Positions 34,856-43,232 of a stretch of DNA of 64,000 nucleotides are shown here, one piece after another. The notes below the pieces were generated by a model. It was given only the letters and a program-made list of their open reading frames with translations, was not told the DNA's origin and made no database searches. Each line of letters opens with the position of its first letter. The first letter of the stretch is position 1. Origin of the DNA: JAGNLV01 sp964612145 (GTDB taxonomy: Bacteria; Zixibacteria; MSB-5A5; GN15; FEB-12). The stretch lies in contig CAZTBP010000022.1 in assembly GCA_964612145.1 (NCBI GenBank), positions 9,406 to 73,405 on the forward strand. Direction: 5' to 3'. Position numbers and translations under genes: made by a program.

Positions 34856-35734
34856 CTACTCTCGAACCGGTACTCCGTCAAACTTCGGACTCGGAGGAGA
34901 CACCCCAGCACTCACTTCGCCAAACGCCTGTGGAATAAACAACAGTGACATTGCAGGATCCTGCGTAACAAAATTATCCGTTCCGCCACCCGGATTCTGA
35001 AATGCCAGCCCTTCAAACTTATTCCATCCGGCACTGACCTGATAAACTTTTTGTGTATGCATCAAAACACTGTAAAGCCCCGACGCCGGCCCCGGCGGAA
35101 CAGCCCAGACGTGACCGTCCTGATCTGACTCAACGGTAGTGGTACTGTCCGTAATTATCAGAAACACCACATCATCGTCTCCCGCCGTATGGTTGCAGTT
35201 CATACTCGTCGTGACGTTGACAAGAACGTAGCCATCAGCCGGACAATTCAAAGAGTCCTGAACGAGCAAGTTCAAAAAGCCGGTGACGACAACATCGCCC
35301 GGATCAAACGCGTACGAAATTCCAGTTGAACTTGTCGCGACCGCGGCCGTATCCGCTCGCAGGGCATGATACGCATATGGCGCTGTCTCCAGTCGGGTCC
35401 GCGGACTGATTTCCGGATCAACGCCCACTGTTATACCGAGGTAGCGAACTGTGTCGGTAAAGAGATCATCAGGCAATGGAGTCATTGAACCGAGATCGTA
35501 GCTGAAAAGGCCACCGACCGTACTGACATTCTGGAATCCGGAGCTCCAGAGCGTGTCAAAACCCGCGTCGGAGCCGTAAATCACAAAATTAACAAGATAC
35601 GCGCCGTCAGCAACCGGATCGCCAACATTGTCGGTCAGCCGACCCTGGTAGCTTATTGAACCCGGCACGCCTGCGCTGATCGCCGACCCGGACATGAGTA
35701 TGCTCGCCAGCAGAATGATGAGCGGTTTACGCAT
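34856..35734 (-). CDS. Secreted beta-rich protein with SYQGRLTD...APYA domain
   Basis: A 292-residue exported protein. The ATG at 35734 follows GAGGG and gives a signal peptide ending near AISAG. The first 130 residues (SISYQGRLTDNVGDPVADGAYLVNFVIYG, RLETAPYAYHALRAD) belong to a domain that is common on secreted, tail-fibre-like or collagen-like proteins of FCB bacteria. The C-terminal half is strand-rich and lacks the NYPNPFNPST tail. Function unknown. It converges with deoC. Confidence 0.7.
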   Translation of the reverse strand: MRKPLIILLASILMSGSAISAGVPGSISYQGRLTDNVGDPVADGAYLVNFVIYGSDAGFDTLWSSGFQNVSTVGGLFSYDLGSMTPLPDDLFTDTVRYLGITVGVDPEISPRTRLETAPYAYHALRADTAAVATSSTGISYAFDPGDVVVTGFLNLLVQDSLNCPADGYVLVNVTTSMNCNHTAGDDDVVFLIITDSTTTVESDQDGHVWAVPPGPASGLYSVLMHTQKVYQVSAGWNKFEGLAFQNPGGGTDNFVTQDPAMSLLFIPQAFGEVSAGVSPPSPKFDGVPVRE

Positions 35735-35894
35735 AGTAGTACCCTCGGTTGAGGTTGATTGAAATTGTCGAGAAGTCGGTCGTGGAGTGATTTTGTCGAT
35801 ATAGTCCAATATAGCCTGATTCCTGGCCCGGTCAAGCCTTAATGCCGCCGGGTCGGCCCCGCCAAACGGCTGGAAACGCCCCCCGCCTCAACAG

Positions 35895-35923
35895 TTGCAT
35901 TAACCGCTTGTTTTTAATATCCT
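35895..35923 (+). promoter_or_regulatory. Possible promoter for a leaderless zinc-ribbon gene
   Basis: TTGCAT (35895-35900), 17 bases, TATCCT (35918-35923), then 6 bases before the GTG at 35930. The hexamers are only fair matches. Confidence 0.35.
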
Positions 35924-35929
35924 TACAGC

Positions 35930-36127
35930 GTGGAAGAGAAATCCGAAAACGCCCGCAGGCCGCGTCCCTTTTTGGGGATGCACTTCAAATGCTGCCGTGT
36001 CTACGCGCGGATCTACCTGAACAAAGCCGGTACGGCGTTTGTCGGATGGTGCCCGAAATGCGCGGCCCAGGTGCGGGTCAACGTCTCCCCCACCGGCCGC
36101 AAAGACCGCTTCTTCACCACCGAATAG
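35930..36127 (+). CDS. Small zinc-ribbon-like protein
   Basis: A 65-residue protein with KCCRVYARIYL and WCPKCAAQVRV, a CC...CxxC pattern of a zinc ribbon, and a short basic tail. The GTG start has no ribosome binding site. It lies 20 bases before the archaemetzincin-like gene and is probably co-transcribed with it; both are Cys-rich, zinc-type proteins. A shorter start at Met17 (MHFKCCRV) is possible. No function recognised. Confidence 0.6.
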   Translation: MEEKSENARRPRPFLGMHFKCCRVYARIYLNKAGTAFVGWCPKCAAQVRVNVSPTGRKDRFFTTE

Positions 36128-36147
36128 GGTAAAATTGTGCTATCGCC

Positions 36148-36690
36148 ATGCCGCTGATACGATCTAAAATAGTCGTCGTACCCCTCGGCGAAGTCGACTT
36201 TATGATGGTCAACCGCCTCGCCGCCGATATCGGCCCCATCCTGAACCGCTCGGTCGATATCCTCAAAGGCATGAAAATGCCCGACGAGGCTCACAACATA
36301 ATCCGCGGCCAGCACTACGCCACCGTCATCCTCTCCAAACTCGAACGTGTCAAAGCCAATTCCCGCGAAAAAGTGATAGCCGTCTGCGAAGAAGACCTGT
36401 ACCTTCCCGATGAAAACTCGGTGCTCGGGTACTCCGACCCGCTGGCCGGTACCGCCGTCGTCTCGCTGTACCTCCTGCGGCAGGAGTTCTACGGCCTGCC
36501 CGAGGATGAAAAAAAGGTCTACCCGCGGCTGTACAAAGAAGCCCTGCACCAACTGGCCCACCTTTTCAACCTCTCACAGTGCCGCAACCCGAAATGCGTC
36601 AACTATCACAGCCAGATGATGCTGGATATTGACAACAAAAGCCGCAAGTTCTGTGACATTTGCAAACGCAAACTCACCGGCGTAACCTAA
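36148..36690 (+). CDS. Archaemetzincin-like protein lacking catalytic residues
   Basis: A 180-residue protein with the archaemetzincin fold and spacing: HExxHxxGxxHC-x4-C...CxxC. Here the sequence is HQLAHLFNLSQCRNPKC (H134, Q135, H138, N141, Q144, C145, C150) and later CDIC. The structural four-Cys zinc site is kept, but the general-base Glu is Gln, the Met-turn-side Gly is Asn and the third zinc His is Gln. Peptidase activity is therefore unlikely. The N-terminal part (RSKIVVVPLGEVDFMMVNRLAADI) is normal for the family. It follows a small zinc-ribbon gene. Confidence 0.82.
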   Translation: MPLIRSKIVVVPLGEVDFMMVNRLAADIGPILNRSVDILKGMKMPDEAHNIIRGQHYATVILSKLERVKANSREKVIAVCEEDLYLPDENSVLGYSDPLAGTAVVSLYLLRQEFYGLPEDEKKVYPRLYKEALHQLAHLFNLSQCRNPKCVNYHSQMMLDIDNKSRKFCDICKRKLTGVT

Positions 36691-36701
36691 TCGCCTAGTA
36701 G

Positions 36702-36797
36702 CTCACGCGCCCCAGGATGCGTGAGGCACCCGGCCGTCACCCCTTGACTCCGCTCCGGGTGACTCAAATGAGAACGGGACCCTTCAGCGGTTCCGCC
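36702..36797. repeat. Dispersed intergenic palindromic repeats, copy 5
   Basis: Three units in a row: arms CTCACGC/GCGTGAG (36702-36725); arms GTCACCC/GGGTGAC around CTTGACTCCGCTCC (36736-36763); and a copy of the CCCTTCAGCGG unit (36775-36797). Confidence 0.7.
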
Positions 36798-36894
36798 AGG
36801 GATCGCCTGGCAAACCGATTGAAGCCGCAATTGAAAACGTTGTGTAAGTAAGTCATGGCAAACAAAATCCAACCATGACGACACCGGAGAACAA

Positions 36895-39171
36895 ATGAAC
36901 CTCGAACAAATCCTCGACCTCCTGCGCGAAGACAACGCGGTCAACGAAAATATTACCCACTGGAAATCCTTCTCGCCCAAACCGGCTCAATACGTCGACT
37001 ACCCCGACAACATCGACCGACGGCTTGTCGACGGCCTGATCGAACGCGGCATCCGCCAGCTCTACACGCACCAGGCCAAAGCCACACAGGCGGTCATCAA
37101 TGGCGAAGACATCGTCGTCGTCACTCCCACCGCCTCCGGCAAAACCCTCTGCTACAATCTCCCGGTTCTCGACCGCATCCTGCGCGAACCCGACACCCGC
37201 GCCCTGTACCTCTTTCCGACCAAAGCGCTTTCACAGGACCAGATGTCCGAGCTGTACGAACTGATCCAGAAGCTCGATGTCGACATCAAAACCTACACTT
37301 TCGATGGCGACACGCCGCAGACCGCCCGACGGAAAATCCGCTCCGCCGGACATATCGTCATTACCAACCCGGATATGCTCCACGCCGGCATCCTCCCCCA
37401 CCATACCAAGTGGATCAAGCTGTTTGAAAATCTCAAGTATGTCGTGATCGATGAGGTCCACCAGTACCGGGGCGTGTTCGGCTCGCACCTCGCCAACGTC
37501 ATTAAGCGCCTCCGCCGCATCTGCACATTCTACGGGTCCAACCCGCAGTTCATCTGCTCCTCGGCCACGATCGCCAACCCGGCCGAGTTGGCCGGACGAA
37601 TCATCGGCCGCGAGGTGAAACTGATCGACAACAACGGCGCCCCCTCCGGCGAGAAGCACTTCCTCGTCTACAACCCGCCGGTTATAAACAAGCAGCTTGG
37701 GATCCGCCGATCCGCCGTCAAAGAAGCCTCCCGTCTGGCCGCCTCTTTCCTCCGGCACAAAATCCAAACTATCGTCTTCGCCCACTACCGCCTCTATGTC
37801 GAGGTCCTCCTCACGTACCTGCAACGCGAACTCAAGGGTCAATTCGGCCGCGGCATCAAAGTCACCGGCTACCGGGGCGGCTACCTTCCCAACGAGCGGC
37901 GCGGCATCGAACAGGGCCTCCGCAACGGCGAAATCACTGGCGTCGTCTCTACCAACGCCCTCGAACTCGGCATCGATATCGGCGGCCTCGATGTCTCGAT
38001 TATCGTCGGCTACCCAGGCACCATGGCTTCTCTTTGGCAGCAGGCCGGGCGCGCCGGACGCCGATCCGGCACGTCACTCACCATCATGATCGCCAACTCC
38101 TCGGCCATCAACCAGTTCCTCTGCACCGAACCCAAATACATCTTTGACCGTACCCCCGAATCCGGCATCATCGACCCCAACAACCTCATCATCCGAAGCA
38201 ACCACCTCAAATGCGCTGCTTTCGAACTGCCGTTCGAACAGTCCGAATACGCCGAAGACGACGGCACCCGCGAGATCCTCGAGTACCTCGAAGACGCCAA
38301 GATCGTCCGACACTCCGGCGGCCGCTACCACTGGTCTTCGGAAATCTACCCCGCCCAAGAGGTGTCGCTACGCTCCGCCTCACCCGAAAACTTCGTTATC
38401 CTCAACGAAAGCAACAAGTCCGAGGTTATCGGCGAGGTCGACTTCTTCTCCGCCCCGATCTTCCTCCATCCCAAGGCGATCTACCTGCATCGCGCCAACC
38501 AGTACCAGGTCACCAAGCTCGACTGGGATGGCCGAAAAGCCTACGTCAAAGAAGTCGAAGTCGACTACTATACCGACGCCGAAACCAAAACCGATCTGAA
38601 AGTGCTCGAAGTCGACGACACCAGACAGTTCGGCGACGCCCAACTCTCCTGCGGCGAGGTCTCCGTTACCAGCGTCACTGTGCTGTACAAGAAGATCAAA
38701 TTCGACACCCACGAGAACGTCGGCTGGGGCAAACTGAACCTGCCCGAACTCGAAATGCACACCCACTCCTTCTGGTACTCCTACCCCGGCGACATCCCCC
38801 TGCGCATCGGCATCGACGGTGAATCATTCGGCGGCGCGCTGCGCGGCCTGGCTAATGTCATGGGAAAAATCGCCCCGCTCTGGGTCATGTGCGACTCGCG
38901 CGATCTGCGCTCGATCTCACAGGTCCGCGCCCCCTTCACCGAACGCCCGACTATCTATATCTATGAAAACATCCCCGGCGGCGTCGGTCTCTCCGAAAAG
39001 CTCTACACCGAACACGAGCGCTTATTCGAAGCCGTCTACCACCATGTCAAGACCTGCGGGTGTGAGTCCGGCTGCCCGACCTGTGTCGGCCCGCCCATGG
39101 AAGTTGGCGAAAAGGGCAAATCCGGCGCCCTTAAACTGCTGGAGTACATGCTCGCCACCGCCCCGGTGTAA
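36895..39171 (+). CDS. MrfA-type DEAD/DEAH helicase with DUF1998 domain
   Basis: A 758-residue superfamily 2 helicase. Residues 40-420 are the RecA-like core: Q-like YTHQAKA, Walker A TPTASGKT near 80, motif II DEVH near 185, SAT in ICSSATIAN, and motif VI QQAGRAGRR. A DUF1998 region fills the C-terminal half and ends in the Cys cluster CGCESGCPTC, which in MrfA binds metal or an Fe-S cluster. In Bacillus MrfA acts in mitomycin-C repair; YprA is a homologue. The MrfB exonuclease is not adjacent, though a DnaQ-type exonuclease occurs 14 kb away. Confidence 0.92.
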   Translation: MNLEQILDLLREDNAVNENITHWKSFSPKPAQYVDYPDNIDRRLVDGLIERGIRQLYTHQAKATQAVINGEDIVVVTPTASGKTLCYNLPVLDRILREPDTRALYLFPTKALSQDQMSELYELIQKLDVDIKTYTFDGDTPQTARRKIRSAGHIVITNPDMLHAGILPHHTKWIKLFENLKYVVIDEVHQYRGVFGSHLANVIKRLRRICTFYGSNPQFICSSATIANPAELAGRIIGREVKLIDNNGAPSGEKHFLVYNPPVINKQLGIRRSAVKEASRLAASFLRHKIQTIVFAHYRLYVEVLLTYLQRELKGQFGRGIKVTGYRGGYLPNERRGIEQGLRNGEITGVVSTNALELGIDIGGLDVSIIVGYPGTMASLWQQAGRAGRRSGTSLTIMIANSSAINQFLCTEPKYIFDRTPESGIIDPNNLIIRSNHLKCAAFELPFEQSEYAEDDGTREILEYLEDAKIVRHSGGRYHWSSEIYPAQEVSLRSASPENFVILNESNKSEVIGEVDFFSAPIFLHPKAIYLHRANQYQVTKLDWDGRKAYVKEVEVDYYTDAETKTDLKVLEVDDTRQFGDAQLSCGEVSVTSVTVLYKKIKFDTHENVGWGKLNLPELEMHTHSFWYSYPGDIPLRIGIDGESFGGALRGLANVMGKIAPLWVMCDSRDLRSISQVRAPFTERPTIYIYENIPGGVGLSEKLYTEHERLFEAVYHHVKTCGCESGCPTCVGPPMEVGEKGKSGALKLLEYMLATAPV

Positions 39172-39230
39172 TTCACTGTCAATAATGATTAAGAGATCTG
39201 GCCGCCGTCCCCCCCTGCGCGGGACAATTC

Positions 39231-39668
39231 TTATTCCGCATCGGCGTTGCTGCTCAAGAATTCCCGTTTACGATTCTCCTGCTCTCTAACGGCCCCTCGA
39301 ATAACCGTCTCCGGCCTGAGACGCTCGACCGCAGAATCGAAAAGATCCGAATGCGCTTCCTTTGCCACCCGATAAGTCACCCCGGCCGGATCCCGCATCA
39401 CATAGCCCTCATCAACAAGATACCGCCGTATCGAAACATGATCCACCTGCAGTTCCTGTCCGACTTCTGCCAACCACCATTTCAAACGAGCATTCAATTC
39501 TTTCTCGGAATACAGGCTGCTGGGATCGAGTGACAAAACAATGCTCTTCATGAGAATGTGCTGATCGCGTCTTCTTCTGGGCATAGCTCCCCCACCGCGT
39601 CGCAGGAACAAATCGGCCAGCCGTTTGGCGAACTCGTCTATCGTGATTGCCATCTTGCCTGTCGTCAT
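39231..39668 (-). CDS. DUF2087 domain protein
   Basis: A 145-residue cytoplasmic protein. The core matches DUF2087: QHILMKSIVLSLDPSSLYSEKELNARLKWWL, then VDHVSIRRYLVDEGYVMRDPAGVTYRV, a winged-helix-like unit often attached to ArsR or metalloregulators. Here it is free-standing. It converges with the helicase gene. A second Met at codon 6 is an alternative start. Role unknown; nucleic-acid binding is plausible. Confidence 0.85.
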   Translation of the reverse strand: MTTGKMAITIDEFAKRLADLFLRRGGGAMPRRRRDQHILMKSIVLSLDPSSLYSEKELNARLKWWLAEVGQELQVDHVSIRRYLVDEGYVMRDPAGVTYRVAKEAHSDLFDSAVERLRPETVIRGAVREQENRKREFLSSNADAE

Positions 39669-39719
39669 TGCTTCCCACCCTTAAACGACCGGTAACATAG
39701 TCGAAGACCTCTTGAGTAG

Positions 39720-39768
39720 CTCAAAACCCTTGTGGTTTTGAGGTAGCCCACGCACCCACCGTGCGTGG
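39720..39768. repeat. Dispersed intergenic palindromic repeats, copy 6
   Basis: Arms CTCAAAACC and GGTTTTGAG around CTTGT (39720-39742), then arms CCACGCAC and GTGCGTGG (39748-39768). Confidence 0.7.
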
Positions 39769-39814
39769 AAACCCGGCAAGTCACCTCAGTGGAGACGAAG
39801 CGCATCACCTGCCC

Positions 39815-40483
39815 CTACCGCCACGTCCTCCCGGCCCACGCCTGATGCACCGCCCGAGGCGCCTCCCAACCACCATCAGCCGTCTGCTTCGGCTTATTCC
39901 AATCCACTAGCGACTCCGAAAGATCAATGTACGAAATCGCTCCGGCCGAAATCACAACATCCGTAACCATGATCGGCATAAAATAGTAATCCCAGGCCGG
40001 CATGCCTTTTGCCGGATCCGTTATAATCGTATCTCTCTCATCCTCGCTGAGAATCGTATCCAGCTTGTAGGTGTTCTTGTTCAACCGTGAAACGTAAAAC
40101 AGAAAATGGTAAGCCCCCGGATCAAGACTGTCCACCTCCAGGTCAAATCCCGTGAATTCGGCAAAGTGCACTACCGTGTGTTTGTCGACACTGTCCATAA
40201 GCACGTATTCATACGCACCCAGCTTAAACGGCTTCATCGGGAACGCCTCGCGCATATGGTAAAACCCGCGCGACAAAATTTCCGGCGACTCCGGACCCGT
40301 CTTCACATACAGCGCACCCGTACCCACCGGAATATCCATGGCCGGTTTCGGCGGCATCTCTGTCGATGTCCCCGACGCCTCTTTCTTCGAGCCCCCATCC
40401 GACTCCGACTCCGAACCCGAACAACCGAACAAAAGCCATACCCCCGCAGCCAACAGTATCAAAAGAACCGAGAATCGTCTCAT
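39815..40483 (-). CDS. Lipoprotein at the end of the Mla operon
   Basis: A 222-residue lipoprotein: MRRFSVLLILLAAGVWLLFGC with lipobox LFGC, a Ser/Glu-rich linker, then a strand-rich domain (GALYVKTGPESPEIL, FDLEVDSLDPGAYHFLFYVSRLN, YFMPIMVTDVVISAG). It follows mlaD by 18 bases, so it is probably co-transcribed and may be an outer-membrane or periplasmic partner, comparable in position to MlaA/MlaC or PqiC, without visible similarity to any of them. Confidence 0.65.
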   Translation of the reverse strand: MRRFSVLLILLAAGVWLLFGCSGSESESDGGSKKEASGTSTEMPPKPAMDIPVGTGALYVKTGPESPEILSRGFYHMREAFPMKPFKLGAYEYVLMDSVDKHTVVHFAEFTGFDLEVDSLDPGAYHFLFYVSRLNKNTYKLDTILSEDERDTIITDPAKGMPAWDYYFMPIMVTDVVISAGAISYIDLSESLVDWNKPKQTADGGWEAPRAVHQAWAGRTWR

Positions 40484-40501
40484 GCTAACCTTTTTGCTTT
40501 C

Positions 40502-41437
40502 TTAAAAGACCGAAAATTTGAAATACTTCCGGGGATTATCCTGAATATCTTTAATAAGCGCATTGGACCGGGCCAGCAGGTCAGCCACTTCAACATAAAG
40601 CGAAGTATCATTGACCAGCATCCCAAGATTCCCTTCCGCCCCGTTTATCTTAGCCAGCATCGTGTCCAGCCGCGCCGTTGTCGCTTCCAGGTTGTCATAC
40701 AACTTGGGATCGTTCATCAGCCTCCCGATCGTACCACTGTTGGAAACCACCTGCGCACTTAACGTATCCACCGCATTGGCTGTCTTTTCAATCGAACCGA
40801 TAATCCGCTCCTGATTGTTCTGCAGATCCCCTACCAGCCCCGCCAGCTTGGTCGACAGATTCGTTAACTCAACATAAAGCGCCTCGTCCGTCGACAACCG
40901 GCCCAGGGTGCCTTCTCCCTGACGAATCCGTGCCAGCACCGTGTCAAGATTTACCACCAGCGACTGCGCCTCACCCAATGCCTCCTCCGTCGCCTTGAAA
41001 ACACCCTCGGCACTGCCGGCATCACGTGTCGGCACCACCGCCCCTTTTGCTATTTCAGGCGCATCCGGCGAACCAGGTATTATCTCCACATACTTGTCTC
41101 CAAGGAACCCTATCGTCCCCAACTGCACCTGCGCATCGGCAGTCATCATGTACCAGACGTCGCTCTTGATCTTGCACTTCAGCTTAACAATCCTGTCCGA
41201 AGACAGATTCACGAAGTCTACCGAACGCACATTCCCAACTTCCACCCCGGCCATCCACACCGGGGCCCCGGCCACAAGACCGCTTACGTTTTCGAAGTAG
41301 CAGACAAACTCACTCTTCGGATCGAATATCGATGTCCCACCGCCGCCCAGCGATGCCCAGAGCATCACCGCTATGGCGAACATCAGCACGATCCCCACCT
41401 TGAGACTGCCCCACTTCACACCCGTCGTCTTCTTCAT
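40502..41437 (-). CDS. mlaD: MlaD/MCE family lipid-transport protein
   Basis: A 311-residue MCE protein. A single N-terminal membrane helix (VGIVLMFAIAVMLWASLGG) is followed by one MCE domain at about 40-125 (FENVSGLVAGAPVWMAGVEVGNVRSVDF, AQVQLGTIGFLGDKYVEIIPG). A long helical C-terminal part contains MCE tail repeats (GTLGRLSTDEALYVELTNL, GTIGRLMNDPKLYDNLE, GNLGMLVNDTSLYVEVADL). It forms the periplasmic hexamer of an MlaFED-like exporter or importer of phospholipids, with the ATPase and permease encoded directly upstream. Confidence 0.93.
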   Translation of the reverse strand: MKKTTGVKWGSLKVGIVLMFAIAVMLWASLGGGGTSIFDPKSEFVCYFENVSGLVAGAPVWMAGVEVGNVRSVDFVNLSSDRIVKLKCKIKSDVWYMMTADAQVQLGTIGFLGDKYVEIIPGSPDAPEIAKGAVVPTRDAGSAEGVFKATEEALGEAQSLVVNLDTVLARIRQGEGTLGRLSTDEALYVELTNLSTKLAGLVGDLQNNQERIIGSIEKTANAVDTLSAQVVSNSGTIGRLMNDPKLYDNLEATTARLDTMLAKINGAEGNLGMLVNDTSLYVEVADLLARSNALIKDIQDNPRKYFKFSVF

Positions 41438-41491
41438 ATCACTATTTCCGTTTCGTTCTGTATCTCCGGGATCTCTCCCGATATCACCAAC

Positions 41492-42262
41492 TTAAATGAA
41501 CTGCTTCTTATTGACTTCCGACAGCGCGATCCGAAATGGCGCCAGAAACTCCAGCACCCGCATATCACGGCTGTCACGAAGCTCATCGATGGTCCCGTTA
41601 AACGCCACCTCACCCCCAACGATAATAACAAATCGATCGCCGATTGAAAGCGCATCGGCAATCTCGTGCGTTACCATGACTGTCGCCACTCCCTTCTCCG
41701 ACCGCACCTTGTTGATCAAATCGAGCACCTGCTCCGTTGCCGTCGGATCCAAACCTGTCGTCGGCTCATCGAACAACATAATCGACGGGTTCGTCGAAAG
41801 CAACGCCCGCGCAATCGCTACCCGGCGCTGCATGCCGCCCGACAACTCCTCCGGCAGCACATCAATTATCTGATCGGCGTTCAGCCCCACAAAGCCAAGG
41901 ATCTCCCGCACCCGGCGATCCATTTCATCCCAGTCCGTCCGTGTGTGCTCAAGCAGGTAGTACGCCACATTCTCGCCGACCGAAAGCGAATCAAAAAGCG
42001 CCCCGGCCTGAAAAACCATCCCCATCTTCTTGCGCGTTTCCCGCTTTAGATCCTCATTCATCGTGCAAATGTTGTCTCCCTCGATGAACACACACCCTCG
42101 CTGCGGACATTCCAGCCCTAAGATCAACCGAAGAATCGTTGACTTCCCCGAACCCGACGGCCCCATAATCACCAGCGATTCCCGCTCCTTCAACTCGAAC
42201 GAGACATCCTTCAGGATCGGTCGGTCACCGTAAGCGAAATACACATTCTCGAGATTGATCAC
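41492..42262 (-). CDS. mlaF: Mla-type ABC transporter ATPase
   Basis: A 256-residue ATP-binding protein. Walker A GPSGSGKST near 38, signature LSGGMQRRVAIARAL, Walker B IMLFDEPTTGLDP and switch VTHEIADA are all intact. The QAGALFDSLSVGENVAYYL segment is typical of MlaF. It overlaps mlaE by 4 bases and precedes mlaD by 54, the standard E-F-D order. It powers phospholipid movement between the membranes. Confidence 0.95.
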   Translation of the reverse strand: MINLENVYFAYGDRPILKDVSFELKERESLVIMGPSGSGKSTILRLILGLECPQRGCVFIEGDNICTMNEDLKRETRKKMGMVFQAGALFDSLSVGENVAYYLLEHTRTDWDEMDRRVREILGFVGLNADQIIDVLPEELSGGMQRRVAIARALLSTNPSIMLFDEPTTGLDPTATEQVLDLINKVRSEKGVATVMVTHEIADALSIGDRFVIIVGGEVAFNGTIDELRDSRDMRVLEFLAPFRIALSEVNKKQFI

Positions 42263-43107
42263 AACCAGCCCTTAATCATTGAAAAGACAAACTTCGTAAT
42301 AAAGAAATTCACTACCAGGATCGAAATCGACGTTATCACCACCGACTCCGTCGTCGCCCGGCCCACCCCTTTGGTCCCCCCTTCAGCAGTGAACCCCTTG
42401 TAACACGATACGAATGCTATAATGAAGGAAAACACGATCGGTTTCAAAATGCCGATAAACAGGTTGCCGAAAATAAGTCGCTCCTTCACCGCCGCCCAAT
42501 ACATCGTCGATGTCACATGGGCAATATATTTCGCAATAATCCAGCCGCCGACAATTGCGATTACATCAGTTATCACTGTAAGCACGGGCACCATCACAAA
42601 CAACGCCAGAACCCGTGGCACCGCTAACTTCTTCAGCGGATCCACCCCAAACGCCAGCATAGCGTCAATCTGGTTCGACGACTTCATCGCCCCTAACTCC
42701 GCCGTAATTCCCGCCGCCACCCGGGCCGCCACCATTATCCCCGTGAGCACCGGCCCCAGCTCCCGAACGATCGACAACACCATAATCCGCCCTAAGTAAT
42801 TCTTTGCACCGAAATCAGCCAACTCCACTGAAAACGCCAGTGCAAATCCCTGCCCGGCAAAAATCCCGGTGAGAATCACCAGATACAGCGATCCCACCCC
42901 GACAATGTACATCTGTTCAAGCGTCTCAGCGCCGTAAAATGGCCGCTTAAAAAAAGCCAGGACCGTCCGGACTGAAAAAAACGCGAATTCCTGAAGCTCA
43001 AAAGCGAGCCGCTTGAGCCAACCATTTATATCCGAAAAAATGGCAAAGTCCTTTCCAACGTGGTTCCCCGGTAGTTTAACCGGGACATCCGGGCAAGTCA
43101 AGACCAA
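42259..43107 (-). CDS. mlaE: Mla-type ABC transporter permease
   Basis: Up to 282 residues with five or six membrane helices. The MlaE family core is AGITAELGAMKSSNQIDAMLAFGVDPLKKLAVPRVLA, followed by FSFIIAFVSCYKGFTAEGGTKGVGRATTESVV. The 5' end is uncertain: the outermost in-frame TTG is at 43107, but a promoter (43073-43101) and the only ribosome binding site (AAAGGA near 43050) lie inside that stretch, favouring a start near 43041 at an ATT codon. Residues 1-22 of the long form do not look conserved. First gene of the operon. Confidence 0.9.
   Translation of the reverse strand: MVLTCPDVPVKLPGNHVGKDFAIFSDINGWLKRLAFELQEFAFFSVRTVLAFFKRPFYGAETLEQMYIVGVGSLYLVILTGIFAGQGFALAFSVELADFGAKNYLGRIMVLSIVRELGPVLTGIMVAARVAAGITAELGAMKSSNQIDAMLAFGVDPLKKLAVPRVLALFVMVPVLTVITDVIAIVGGWIIAKYIAHVTSTMYWAAVKERLIFGNLFIGILKPIVFSFIIAFVSCYKGFTAEGGTKGVGRATTESVVITSISILVVNFFITKFVFSMIKGWL
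43073..43101 (-). promoter_or_regulatory. Promoter of the mla operon
   Basis: On the minus strand TTGACT (43096-43101), 17 bases, TAAACT (43073-43078). The same pair of hexamers and spacing drives the OPT gene at 46100-46128. Confidence 0.5.
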
Positions 43108-43113
43108 AGGCGC

Positions 43114-43141
43114 TTGCGCTCAAATGCTTAACAATTATACT
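43114..43141 (+). promoter_or_regulatory. Promoter of the PP-loop enzyme gene
   Basis: TTGCGC (43114-43119), 16 bases, TATACT (43136-43141). It is back to back with the mla promoter. Confidence 0.45.
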
Positions 43142-43232
43142 ATCATCCGCAAACGAACTGACCGACTTCTGAGTATATTGTACGCAGGCAAATCTGAAGA
43201 CTGAGAAACGACAACATCAATCAGAATTGAGT

